Assembly: GCA_028698615.1 (NCBI GenBank)
Contig: JAQVWF010000007.1
Location: forward strand, 1-64,000
Length of the DNA: 64,000 nt
DNA from: Syntrophorhabdaceae bacterium
GTDB taxonomy: Bacteria > Desulfobacterota > Syntrophorhabdia > Syntrophorhabdales > Syntrophorhabdaceae
Reading direction: 5' to 3'
The position numbers were made by a program, and so were the translations under genes. Positions within the stretch are counted from its first letter, which is position 1; every line of letters begins with the position of its first letter. Below, piece by piece: positions 25,349 to 33,421 of this stretch. The notes beneath the pieces were generated by a model. It did not search any database. It saw only the letters and a program-made list of their open reading frames with translations, and was not told the origin of the DNA.

Positions 25349-25575
25349 TTCCTTTCCTCCTCAACTGAAAAAATGTCGTTGATGTCTGCTTTGAAATACC
25401 GGGCAATGCGAAAAGCAAGCCCCAGGGAAGGGTTGTAATCCCCCTTCTCGATCGCGACAATGGTAGCCCGCGTCACCCCTACCTCTTTCGCCAGCTTTTC
25501 CTGAGTTATGCGATGCTCTGCACGCAATACATTCAACCGGTTAACAATCCTCAACGCCCCGCACGATTTACCCAT
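25345..25575 (-). CDS. XRE-family helix-turn-helix transcriptional regulator
   Basis: 76 residues from ATG 25575, chosen because AGGTGGGA lies 3-5 nt upstream; GTG 25584 is the alternative. Cro/CI-type HTH: NRLNVLRAEHRITQEKLAKE, then V-G-V-T-R-A-T-I-V-A-I-E-K-G-D-Y-N-P and a closing FKADINDIFS. This is the compact family of DNA-binding regulators that act on their own operon with a membrane partner. Overlaps the next gene by 4 bp. The promoter carries GTACA-type repeats that may be the operator. Confidence 0.85.
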   Translation of the reverse strand: MGKSCGALRIVNRLNVLRAEHRITQEKLAKEVGVTRATIVAIEKGDYNPSLGLAFRIARYFKADINDIFSVEEERK

Positions 25576-25607
25576 TTGTCCCACCTGATGTATAGTTAAT
25601 ATTACTA

Positions 25608-25636
25608 AAAGTACAACGGACTGTACTGTATGTCAA
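25608..25636 (-). promoter_or_regulatory. Promoter of XRE regulator operon
   Basis: On the minus strand TTGACA (25636-25631), 17-bp spacer, TACTTT (25613-25608). GTAC-containing half-sites recur around it (GTACATTGTAC at 25637-25647, plus GTAC within the spacer and at the -10), a plausible autoregulatory operator set. Confidence 0.65.
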
Positions 25637-25709
25637 GTACATTGTACATATATTAATAGGGAAGCCATCAAGTGTTACGGATGTCGATCGGCCAGGAGAG
25701 CGCGGACGT

Positions 25710-26657
25710 TCAGCTTGGACTGAGGTCAGCGGAAAGCAGAGCTTGCCTGATCCCGTCACAGAGCAGTTTCGACATCTCTTCCCGTGTCTCTATGGTCGCG
25801 GATCCCAGGTGAGGAAGCAGCACCGTTCCGGGTGTTGTGCACCACTGCGGGTCGAAGTCCGGCTCATTCTCAAAAACGTCCAAACCCACACCGCCTATCT
25901 TCTTCTGGCGGAGCAGTTCGATGGCTGCCTGTTCGTCGATGATTCCGCCCCGTGCGGTGTTGATGACGAAAGCACCCCGGGGCAACAATGCGAGCTTCTC
26001 GCGGTTCAGAAGTCCGCGTGTTTGATCCGTCAGTGGACAGTGAAGGGACAGTACGTTGCTTTGCCTCAGCAAGTCATCAAGGGGGAGACGTTCGGCGATG
26101 TCCACTCCAAGATCTACCGGGCTGCGGTTGCCTTGCCGGTCCCAAAAGATGACCTTCAAACCTACGGCCCAGGCGCGCCTGGCAAAAGCCTGGCCAATGG
26201 GGCCGGAGCCAAGGATCCCGCAGGTCTTCCCCGCGAGACTGGATCCCAGGAGAAGATCGGGAGCCCAGCCTCTCCAATCCCCGGACCGCACCAGTGCTTC
26301 GCCTTCGCTTACCCGCCGGGTGAGGGCCAAAAGGAGCGTGAGGGCCAGATCGGCCGTGGCAGCCGTCAATACTCCCGGCGTGTTTATGATCTGAATACCC
26401 CGTGCCTTGCAGCAGGCCTGAGGAAGGTGGTTTATGCCCACGGAGTAAGTGCCGATGACCCTTAAATTCGGGCAAAGCTCCAGGTCCGCCTCAGTCAGGG
26501 GTTCGGACAGCAGAACGACGAGCGCTTCCGCGCCGGGGAGCCCCGCTGTCCAGGCAATGGACCGATAGGGAGCGATGCGCAGCTCCGGGAAGCGCAGACC
26601 CAGGTCCTCGATGTGCGGCCCTACCAGGGCGGAAGTGCTAAGAATACGAATGCTCAT
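25710..26657 (-). CDS. D-isomer-specific 2-hydroxyacid dehydrogenase
   Basis: 315 residues with complete family signature: NAD-binding GILGSGPIGQAFARRA followed by an acidic residue (WDR), catalytic Arg in NTARGGIID, Glu in DVFENEP, His in LPHLGSAT. The enzyme reduces a 2-oxoacid such as glyoxylate or hydroxypyruvate with NAD(P)H in the cytoplasm. Length is normal. A single gene with no pathway neighbours, so the substrate is not fixed. Confidence 0.88.
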   Translation of the reverse strand: MSIRILSTSALVGPHIEDLGLRFPELRIAPYRSIAWTAGLPGAEALVVLLSEPLTEADLELCPNLRVIGTYSVGINHLPQACCKARGIQIINTPGVLTAATADLALTLLLALTRRVSEGEALVRSGDWRGWAPDLLLGSSLAGKTCGILGSGPIGQAFARRAWAVGLKVIFWDRQGNRSPVDLGVDIAERLPLDDLLRQSNVLSLHCPLTDQTRGLLNREKLALLPRGAFVINTARGGIIDEQAAIELLRQKKIGGVGLDVFENEPDFDPQWCTTPGTVLLPHLGSATIETREEMSKLLCDGIRQALLSADLSPS

Positions 26658-26888
26658 TCGTGGAGACCCTCTTTTTCTTGCGCATTACACGTTGCCCCCT
26701 TGCGCTAATTGTACGCGCGTTCTTGTGTCCGTCCGTGATCAGGACGCATAGAGAACACTCTACGCGCCGGCGGGGATGCTGTCAATAGGGCTTTCGTGAG
26801 CTTAGATCTGCATTTCACTGACGATGTGGAAAAGAGTTTACGGAAATACTATACTGAATTAAAAATAGTGCCATGGAGGTCAGAGAAG

Positions 26889-27062
26889 ATGCCTGGTAAC
26901 GAATACGAATGCAAGGACTGCGGCCGCGCCTTCCTGGTGGACGAAGAAGAGATGGGGGGGGCGAAATGCCCGAGTTGTGAAGGCGGGAATGTGGTCCCCA
27001 GGGAGCCCCGGCCTCTGCCGCCGTGGATACAGCAACTGAACAATGGGACGGGCTCCAGCTGA
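26889..27062 (+). CDS. Small zinc-ribbon protein
   Basis: 57 residues from ATG 26889 (GGAGGTCAG upstream). It is essentially one zinc ribbon: Cys8-x2-Cys11 and Cys27-x2-Cys30, followed by a Pro-rich tail (PREPRPLPPW). It resembles FmdB-type regulatory or rubredoxin-like small proteins. Function unknown. 120 bp separate it from the next gene in the same direction. Confidence 0.65.
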   Translation: MPGNEYECKDCGRAFLVDEEEMGGAKCPSCEGGNVVPREPRPLPPWIQQLNNGTGSS

Positions 27063-27181
27063 AAGTAGAACGAGGAGTGGCGTTGCCATTCGATATGAAA
27101 AGCGATCATACATCCGGAGCATGAATGTTCTTTGAATGCACGTCTGATCCGGGTCTGTGTTGGTGTTTGAGGATATTTGGA

Positions 27182-27526
27182 ATGGAGATAAAGATCAGGA
27201 AGACAGGTTCGAGCACGTTGACGGGTAATGTGTCGGGAATGGTGAGTACATACGCGGTCACGGAAGACGGAAGGGAGTTCCTCCTCGTCCGCACCTCGCA
27301 TACGCTTGCCAGCAGCATCGGCATCGCAGGTCAGGCAGGTATTCTCTATGTGGACAGTGATGACAACAGGGTTCACCACCAGGTGGCGGCACCAGGCGGG
27401 GCGTGCGGATTGAAAACTGACGACGAAGTGATGGAAGGGCTCTCGCCGCTGGCCCTTCGTGCGGTGCTTATGGTGGACCAGTGCAACGAGCCGGGTGAAA
27501 TTACGATAACAACAGAAGAAAGGTAG
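27182..27526 (+). CDS. Hypothetical protein
   Basis: 114 residues from ATG 27182 (GAGG about 9 nt upstream). Not recognised. It appears to be a small beta-rich soluble domain (KIRKTGSSTLTGNVSGMVST, then EFLLVRTSHT) ending in an acidic EITITTEER tail; no signal peptide or membrane helix. It lies between the zinc ribbon and a DnaJ-like gene. Confidence 0.5.
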   Translation: MEIKIRKTGSSTLTGNVSGMVSTYAVTEDGREFLLVRTSHTLASSIGIAGQAGILYVDSDDNRVHHQVAAPGGACGLKTDDEVMEGLSPLALRAVLMVDQCNEPGEITITTEER

Positions 27527-27620
27527 AGCGTCCCGCGGGTTGCCCCGGCAGATCGTTGTTTTCAGGATAAAGCCCTTAAAGCCAATTAGACGGCGTACCT
27601 TGATCCACCAGCAGGTGTGT

Positions 27621-27650
27621 TTGCCCGCAAGGTTGTGATTGGGGTATACT
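27621..27650 (+). promoter_or_regulatory. Candidate promoter of DnaJ-like gene
   Basis: TTGCCC (27621-27626), 18-bp spacer, TATACT (27645-27650), about 27 bp before ATG 27677. Confidence 0.5.
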
Positions 27651-27676
27651 GGGGACACTCTTGAGGTGTGAAGAAT

Positions 27677-28483
27677 ATGGATCAAAAAGACTATTATGAA
27701 GTACTTGAGATAGATGGCCAGGCTACGGACAAGCAGGTCAAGGAGGCCTACCGGAGGCTTGCGTTTCAGTACCACCCGGACAGGAATTCCGGAGACCCCG
27801 GTGCGGTTGAACGCATGAAGAGCATAAACGAGGCGTACGCCGTTCTGTCGGACCCGGCAAAAAGGCAGCGGTATGACAGTCTCAGGCAGAGCTACGGGAA
27901 TTCTGCGTATGACAGGTTCCGGGAAGGTTATTCCGACAATGATATTTTCAGAGGGTCCGACATTAACCAGATCTTTGAGGAGATCTCGCGGTCCTTCGGT
28001 TTCCGGGGTTTTGAAGATGTTTTCAAGGAAGTTTACGGTTCCGGCTACCGGACCTTTGAATTCAGAAATGGCGGCCTTTTCGGGCGGGGCTTCATATTTA
28101 CCGGCGGCATGAACCCCGGTGGCCTGCGTGCCGGAGTGAAACGGGGTATGGCTTCCCGCCTTCTGGGAAAGCTGGCAGGATATGCCCTGAAAAAGATGAC
28201 CGGAATCGGGGCGGATCAAAGCGGGGACAGATACGATTCACTGCCGCTCACCCCCGGGCAGGCGAAGAGCGGGGGAAAGGTACCCTATACGGACAAGGAA
28301 AGCTTGCGAAGTATTCTCATTACAGTCCCTTCCGGTGTCACCCATGGACAGATGATACGCCTGCGCGGATTGGGGTCTCAGGTCGGACCGTTCGCACCAC
28401 CCGGAGATCTTTATTTGAAGGTGGAGATCACCAGACCCCTCCTGGAAACCATCAAGAGTTTCCTGAAAAAGAAAGTGGATTGA
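27677..28483 (+). CDS. DnaJ-domain co-chaperone-like protein
   Basis: 268 residues from ATG 27677 (TGAGGTGTG 8 nt upstream). N-terminal J domain (about 1-68) with the HPD motif in FQYHPDRN and the family's DYYEVLEI and MKSINEAYAVLSDPAKRQ. A Gly/Phe-rich middle follows, then a C-terminal DnaJ-like beta domain with LRSILITVPSGVTHGQ and a GDLYLKVEI strand. No Cys4 zinc fingers, so it is closer to type B / CbpA. It would stimulate DnaK ATPase. The middle has a 40-residue stretch with KRGMASRLLGKLAGYALKK not typical of DnaJ. Confidence 0.85.
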   Translation: MDQKDYYEVLEIDGQATDKQVKEAYRRLAFQYHPDRNSGDPGAVERMKSINEAYAVLSDPAKRQRYDSLRQSYGNSAYDRFREGYSDNDIFRGSDINQIFEEISRSFGFRGFEDVFKEVYGSGYRTFEFRNGGLFGRGFIFTGGMNPGGLRAGVKRGMASRLLGKLAGYALKKMTGIGADQSGDRYDSLPLTPGQAKSGGKVPYTDKESLRSILITVPSGVTHGQMIRLRGLGSQVGPFAPPGDLYLKVEITRPLLETIKSFLKKKVD

Positions 28484-28631
28484 TTGAGGCCCCATTTATT
28501 GTGCCGAAACATGGCGCAGGAAGCGACTGTCAAGGCCGGTCGAATTCAGTGCATCAGTCTGCCATAGCGATGTTTTCATGGGATCCCTTTTTTGGTTGTG
28601 TTTTTTTCGGACGGGGTGGTATCCTCAAAAA

Positions 28632-28665
28632 ATGCAATACCGGATAAGTCATAAGGGTATTGCAT
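28632..28665. repeat. Inverted repeat in DnaJ-PAS intergenic region
   Basis: ATGCAATACC (28632-28641) and GGTATTGCAT (28656-28665) pair perfectly around a 14-nt loop. No T-run follows. It could be an operator or part of the 5' leader of the PAS gene. The rest of 28484-28823 shows A/G homopolymers near 28678-28692 and nothing else I can identify. Confidence 0.5.
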
Positions 28666-28823
28666 CATTCACTATTCAAAAAAAAGGGGGGGTAACGACA
28701 TCATGGGTTGAGGAGTCTGCGCAGTTCATTCCCTGGGCTTTTATTTATTCCGTCGCAGGTTGCATTGTGATGCTTTCGTGTACCTTTACGAGTATGTCTA
28801 TATCAAAGCAAAAAGGGGGACGA

Positions 28824-29987
28824 ATGGAAGACACGAAAAAGACGAAACAGCAACAAACGGAACCGGGCAAGAAAGGGGGGAAAGGGAAGGGCGAATATGA
28901 AACAAATCCATTTATCGATTCCATGACACTCATCAACAAGTCCTATGTGTATGAATTTGCGAGTGAGACTTATTGCCGTGATCATGGAAGGACCAGAAAG
29001 GACGTAGTCGGGAATTCAGTTGCTCAGATCTGGGGTGAGGCAAGCTTCAAGTTTATCAAGAAGCATCTGGATCACTGTTTTTCCGGTAATGTTGTACGAT
29101 ATGAAAACTGGCTGGAATTTCCCGGCGAGGAACCGAAATTCTACCGCGTTACCTATTCACCGTACTTCAATCCGGCAGGTTACGTTACCCATGCGGTGGT
29201 GGCATCCGAGGACATTACAGATTTCAAGAAGGAAGAGGAATCCCTGGAGAAGAGCGATCCGGCGTTCAGGGCTCTCCTGAGGAATATGCATTACGGGGTA
29301 TTCACGTTTGACCTGGAGGGGCGGTTTACCTTTGTTAACGATGTGATAGTGAACAGATCGGGATATCCGCGGGAGTGGTATGTAGGGAAAAGCCTCTTTG
29401 ATGTGGTCCGCCCGCAGGAGAGAAATACGGTTCAGAAGCATTTCCAGGCGACGGCGCGCGGAGAACAGGTAGGGCCCTACGAGTTCTCCTTCCTCAAAGC
29501 CGCCGACGAGACCGCATGGGCCCATATCAGTACAACACCCATCCGGGAGGCCGGGCAGATCACAGGAGTCCTCGGTGTAATGCTGGATATTACGAAACGT
29601 GTCCAATCGGAACAGGCGCTCATCGAAAGCGAAGAGAAATACAGGAGGCTTTTCGAGGAATCGAGGGATGCCATATTCATCACCGATAGTGAGGGAAGAC
29701 TTACCGATGTGAACCGGTCTTTTCTGAAACTGTTTGGTTACAAGAAAGAAGAGATAGATGGATTGCGCGCCATCGATACATACGTGAACAAGGATGAATG
29801 TCTGAGGTATATAAAAGAAATTGAGGATAAGGGTTTTGTCGAAGATTTTACGGTAAAGCTGAAGAAAAAAGATGGAACGGTGATGGAGTGCCTTCTCAAC
29901 GGAACACCGCTGCGCGGCATTGACGGGACGATCAGGGGCTATCAGGGCATCGCGAGGCATGAAACCGGCAGGATGCAATCGAGATAG
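28824..29987 (+). CDS. Multi-PAS sensor protein without output domain
   Basis: 387 residues from ATG 28824 (AAAAGGGGGA upstream). A Lys/Gln-rich N-terminus is followed by three PAS domains: about 30-150 (VYEFASETYC, then YFNPAGYVTHAVVASEDITD), about 155-275 (GVFTFDLEGRFTFVNDVI) and about 280-385 (AIFITDSEGRLTDVNRSF, then GTIRGYQGIARH). No kinase, GGDEF or HTH domain follows; the protein stops soon after the third PAS. It may act by protein-protein contact, or the output part was lost. Cytoplasmic. A terminator-like repeat lies just downstream. Confidence 0.75.
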   Translation: MEDTKKTKQQQTEPGKKGGKGKGEYETNPFIDSMTLINKSYVYEFASETYCRDHGRTRKDVVGNSVAQIWGEASFKFIKKHLDHCFSGNVVRYENWLEFPGEEPKFYRVTYSPYFNPAGYVTHAVVASEDITDFKKEEESLEKSDPAFRALLRNMHYGVFTFDLEGRFTFVNDVIVNRSGYPREWYVGKSLFDVVRPQERNTVQKHFQATARGEQVGPYEFSFLKAADETAWAHISTTPIREAGQITGVLGVMLDITKRVQSEQALIESEEKYRRLFEESRDAIFITDSEGRLTDVNRSFLKLFGYKKEEIDGLRAIDTYVNKDECLRYIKEIEDKGFVEDFTVKLKKKDGTVMECLLNGTPLRGIDGTIRGYQGIARHETGRMQSR

Positions 29988-30002
29988 TTGGATAGCGGGC
30001 TA

Positions 30003-30047
30003 AAGGCGTTGGAGGGCCGCTTATATTTATCGGTTCTCCAACGCCTT
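30003..30047. terminator. Inverted repeat after PAS gene
   Basis: AAGGCGTTGGAG (30003-30014) and CTCCAACGCCTT (30036-30047) form a perfect 12-bp stem with a 21-nt loop, 16 bp after the PAS stop. The U-run is poor, so it may act as a weak or 3'-stabilising terminator. Confidence 0.55.
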
Positions 30048-30283
30048 AGCCTCTTCGGTCCATCTTCTTCCTCGTCTCAGTTAGTAAGATGAGCACATAG
30101 TTCTCGTCAAATATTGTGAATTTCCAGGAGAACCAGCCTCTGGGTTCGGCTCTCAGCATCTGGTTCGTGACCTGCTCCAAAAAATGCAGCGGCTGTCCCC
30201 TCCGGTGCGGCCGGCAGCCCGCTGATGGAAAAGGAAGAAGCGACATGAGGGGCGACATGGCGTGTAAGAGGAGAGATCGCGAA
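30048..30283. other. Intergenic, possible relic
   Basis: A minus-strand stretch (about 30050-30160) reads WFSWKFTIFDENYVLILLTE, which looks protein-like but has no start or family match I can name. Otherwise nothing seen. Confidence 0.25.
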
Positions 30284-30312
30284 TTGATGTTTTGTAGCTA
30301 TAGTGCTATAGT
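30284..30312 (+). promoter_or_regulatory. Promoter/operator of RHH-RelE pair
   Basis: TTGATG (30284-30289), 17-bp spacer, TATAGT (30307-30312). CTATAG-TG-CTATAG (30298-30311) and outer TAGCTA repeats overlap the -10 box, a likely antitoxin operator. Confidence 0.6.
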
Positions 30313-30338
30313 TACATAGCTACTTCGGAGGTGACACC

Positions 30339-30572
30339 ATGGCAACAGTATCCAGACGAGCTACCGTGTACCTGGACCCCGACCTGCACAGGGCCTTGAG
30401 ATTAAAGGCTGTCGAGACATCCCGTTCAGTGTCGGAACTGGTTAACGATGCCGTCAGAGAAGCTCTCGCGGAGGACGCGGAGGATATCATTGCTTTTGAG
30501 GAAAGGGCGTCGGAACCTTTGGTCAGCTACGATGAGATGATCAAGAGGCTGAGGCGGGATGGCAGAATATAG
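30339..30572 (+). CDS. Ribbon-helix-helix antitoxin
   Basis: 77 residues, ATG after CGGAGGTGA. N-terminal RHH (RRATVYLDPDLHRALRLKAV, then S-R-S-V-S-E-L-V-N-D-A-V-R-E-A-L) with an acidic C-terminal tail and YDEMIKRLRRDG at the end, the usual CopG/ParD-type antitoxin plan. It overlaps the toxin gene by 14 bp. Confidence 0.85.
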   Translation: MATVSRRATVYLDPDLHRALRLKAVETSRSVSELVNDAVREALAEDAEDIIAFEERASEPLVSYDEMIKRLRRDGRI

Positions 30573-30816
30573 GATATACTTCAAGGAATCTGTCGAGAAG
30601 GACCTTGCCGCCTTGCCGAAGAAGGATGTGAGCAGGATACTTCAACGAATAGAGGCTCTCTCCGGGGATCCGAGGCCATCGGGCCATGAAAAACTGACGG
30701 GACAGGAGAGGTATCGTGTACGACAGGGCCGGTACAGGATCGTCTATTCCATTCAGGACAAAGAACTCACCGTATGGGTTGTGAGGGTGGGGCACAGGAA
30801 AGACATTTATCGGTAA
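30559..30816 (+). CDS. RelE-family mRNA interferase toxin
   Basis: 85 residues with the full RelE/YoeB-like pattern: YRIYFKESVEKDLAALPKKD, R-I-L-Q-R-I-E-A-L, GHEKLTGQERYRVRQGRYRI, then V-Y-S-I and VWVVRVGHRKDIYR. The final R-V-G-H-R-K-D-I-Y-R motif is typical of ribosome-dependent mRNases. Overlaps the RHH antitoxin; together a type II toxin-antitoxin pair. Confidence 0.87.
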   Translation: MAEYRIYFKESVEKDLAALPKKDVSRILQRIEALSGDPRPSGHEKLTGQERYRVRQGRYRIVYSIQDKELTVWVVRVGHRKDIYR

Positions 30817-30849
30817 GACCGGGAAGCCATCGGTATAAAGGACAGGATC

Positions 30850-31993
30850 ATGGACAGGGAACGGGCGATTGCCGAGACGGCACGGATAATGGAGCAATTT
30901 GGAGAGCTTACCGGACTTGTTCCCGGAGGGGGGCCTCCGAAGCGCTATTTGTGGACGGATGCCTATGGTGTCTGCAATTTTCTCGGGCTCTATAGGGAAA
31001 CGGGGGATGCAAGGTACAAAGACCTGGCGCTGGAACTCGTGGAACAGGTGCACCGCGTCCTCGGCAGGCACCGTAAAGGGGGTAGCCGAACGGGATGGAT
31101 CAGCGGGCTCTCCGAGGATGATGGCGGGGAACATCCTGCGATCGGAGGCCTCAGAATAGGGAAGAAGATGGATGAACGGGGACCGTGCGATGCCATCGAT
31201 GAGCAGAAAGAGTGGGATAGAGACGGTCAGTATTATCATTACCTCACCAAATGGATGCATACGCTTAACGTGGTTGCCGGAGCGACGGGTGATCTCACAT
31301 ACAACCGATGGGCGATGGAGCTCGCGAAGGCGGCACACCGCGCTTTTGTCTATACCGTTCCCGGAACGGACGTGAAGCGGATGTACTGGAAGATGAGCGT
31401 CGATCTTTCCTATCCCCTTGTTGCCTCCATGGGGCATCACGACCCCCTCGACGGGATTACGTGATCCTGACAGGCCTGAATCACTTGATCTTGGCACCGA
31501 GATTGATGACCTTGCCGTTATCTGCGAAGGAAATGACTGGCAGACCGATGACCTTCTCGGCCTTGGCGGCCTTCTGACCGATGCTTTCAGGGTGGCACAA
31601 CTTTTCGTGAAAGGCGACATTGAAGGGTCCGATTCGTTGCGGGTGATTCTCGATGCGTCCTTGCCCGGCCTGAGATACCCCGACAGGGAGAACTTCCTTT
31701 ACGCTCCTGCACGGTTCCGGCTTGCCTTTCGCGAACTGGGACTGTCAATAGGTTTCCACGCGCTGGAAAGACTGGAATCGATCATCGAGCAAAACAGGGA
31801 TGCCTTCGCAGAGGATCGGGACATCGCCATCCTCATGAAGACTCTCTGGAGGTATCTGCCTCTGGGAGAGAAGATCGAAGCCTTCTGGCTTGACCCCGAC
31901 AACCAGAAGACCCAGGTATGGAAGGAGCACCGCGACATCAACACGGTCATGCTGGCAACGAGCCTCGTCCCCGACGGATTTCTGACGCTCTAG
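30850..31993 (+). pseudogene. Frameshifted hypothetical (alpha/alpha-barrel-like) protein
   Basis: Two frames join into one ~380-residue protein. Frame 1 (ATG 30850 to TGA 31462-31464) covers residues 1-204 (WTDAYGVCNFLGLYRETGDA, then Y-H-Y-L-T-K-W-M-H-T-L). A second frame resumes the same style from about 31447-31470 (RPESLDLGTEIDDLAVICEG) to the stop at 31991-31993. One extra base (or two missing) somewhere in about 31445-31470, near a CCCCC run, explains it. The helix-rich repeats with aromatic and acidic residues suggest a six-hairpin glycosidase-like fold, but I cannot name a family. Mutation, sequencing error or recoding cannot be separated here. Confidence 0.6.
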
Positions 31994-32247
31994 AACCGTT
32001 CAAACCATTCAAACGTTTAAGCGGCTCAAACGGTTTTAGCGATTGAGGAGCCATCGTATCGCTCCGAGTATGACCAGATTCCGCTGGCGCCCCTTCTGCC
32101 GTTGAGCAGTAAAGAAAATCCCGGCGCACAAGAAAATGCCGTTTCAGACGATATGGTCCTGTGGAAAAGTTGTACATATTCATCGTGTGAAGCAAGGCTG
32201 GTATCTTCATGATCCCGTTGACAATATCGGAACGGAGATTCTAAGAT
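31994..32247. other. Intergenic with weak hairpin
   Basis: AACCGTT (31994-32000 region) and AACGGTT (about 32029-32035) could pair as a weak terminator for the frameshifted gene. Nothing else identified. Confidence 0.35.
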
Positions 32248-33276
32248 GTGCAAATACTGCTTATGAACAAAACGAAAAGGCACATATCGGGTTGGGGCCG
32301 CAACGGACTCATCGGGATAATTGTTTTGGCGATTTCCACTTTGTGTTTTATTGATGGCGCAGAGGCTTTGCCTGTCGAGAAAGACGAGCCAATGCCTGTG
32401 AGCGAATATTTTTCCGTCGGCGGGAAGGTCAAATATTTCTTTAAAAGTCACACCTCCTATGAGTTCGGCAATCCTTATTATCCCCTCCAGGAGCCCTTAA
32501 GCCGGCTTGAATTTCCCCTGGATACCTGGTGGGCCGGTTTGGACATGAGATTGGCATTCCCCCGGTTTTCCGTTGGAATGGAGGCGCTCACCAGTGTGAA
32601 GGCAAATGCTCACGGGGAGTTTGAGGATTCCGATTGGGAGAATGACGGCACTTTCGACGACAAGACCACGTACAGCACATCACAGATGCGTGTTGCCCCC
32701 AGCTACATGGTGCGTCTTGACGCGGACCTCGAAGTTTCCGATTGGCTCGGTTTGCCGGGATGGTTGAGGATAAGGCCCGTCGGAGGAATGCGCTGGCAAA
32801 GGTTCAACCTCGTTTCCCATGATGGCATACAATACGATCTCACCGGCGTAACGGGGAATCTCATCCTGCCCGGAGAGGGTATCCGTTTCAAACAAACATA
32901 CTGGCACTATTTCATCGGATTACGGTCCACCGTCGACCTCGCGCAGGTGACAGGGATATCTTCTTTGACCCTCGACCTGCAGGCCGATTGGGCTTACGTG
33001 GAAGGCCACAACGAGGACAATCACCTTCTCAGGGCGGGAAGGCGATTCACATACGAGGACACCTACGGTCATGCCTGGCATTGCTCGATGGGATTGAAGA
33101 AAGACCTGGGAAAAGGTTTTTCCATGGGGCTTGAGGGTGATTACCTCATGATATCGACGACAGGCAGCCATCGTTTCCTCAACCGTTCTTTTGACATCGA
33201 CATGAGTTTGTCCAACGGGGTCAAGGTATGGTCTGACCAGGCAAACATATCCCTGTCCCTGGAATACCGGTTCTGA
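32248..33276 (+). CDS. Outer-membrane beta-barrel, omptin-like
   Basis: 342 residues from GTG 32248 (CGGAG about 9 nt upstream; ATG 32263 is possible). Signal peptide ending near GAEA. The mature part is built of alternating amphipathic strands and ends in Phe (SLEYRF), the signal for outer-membrane insertion. Features recalling omptin proteases (A26): an acidic EFEDSDWENDG loop, EDNHLLR in a later extracellular loop position (omptins use Asp-His there), and G-D-Y-L-M near the C-terminus. The barrel call is firm; proteolytic activity is inference. The gene is isolated. Confidence 0.65.
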   Translation: MQILLMNKTKRHISGWGRNGLIGIIVLAISTLCFIDGAEALPVEKDEPMPVSEYFSVGGKVKYFFKSHTSYEFGNPYYPLQEPLSRLEFPLDTWWAGLDMRLAFPRFSVGMEALTSVKANAHGEFEDSDWENDGTFDDKTTYSTSQMRVAPSYMVRLDADLEVSDWLGLPGWLRIRPVGGMRWQRFNLVSHDGIQYDLTGVTGNLILPGEGIRFKQTYWHYFIGLRSTVDLAQVTGISSLTLDLQADWAYVEGHNEDNHLLRAGRRFTYEDTYGHAWHCSMGLKKDLGKGFSMGLEGDYLMISTTGSHRFLNRSFDIDMSLSNGVKVWSDQANISLSLEYRF

Positions 33277-33338
33277 AGGAAGAGACGTCAGGGCTGTGCG
33301 ATATATCGATTTGCGGATACAGCGGATTTGCCCAGGTG

Positions 33339-33390
33339 ATGCGCCGCGTTGCCAAAAGGATCAAAACGATGGACTGGCCGCGCGGCGCAT
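33339..33390. repeat. Inverted repeat between convergent genes
   Basis: ATGCGCCGCG (33339-33348) and CGCGGCGCAT (33381-33390) pair over 10 bp with a 32-nt loop, in the gap between the convergent barrel gene and solute-binding-protein gene. Possibly a transcription end for one of them. Confidence 0.4.
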
Positions 33391-33421
33391 GCCTGGATGT
33401 TGAGAGCCTACCCCCACTACC

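Noticed and set aside
29157-29978. Minus-strand frame of 273 codons opposite the PAS gene
   Set aside because: Shadow of the PAS gene; no signature and no ribosome-binding site.
31445-31470. Programmed ribosomal frameshift in the hypothetical gene
   Set aside because: No slippery heptamer with downstream structure is evident; a mutation or read error near CCCCC is simpler.
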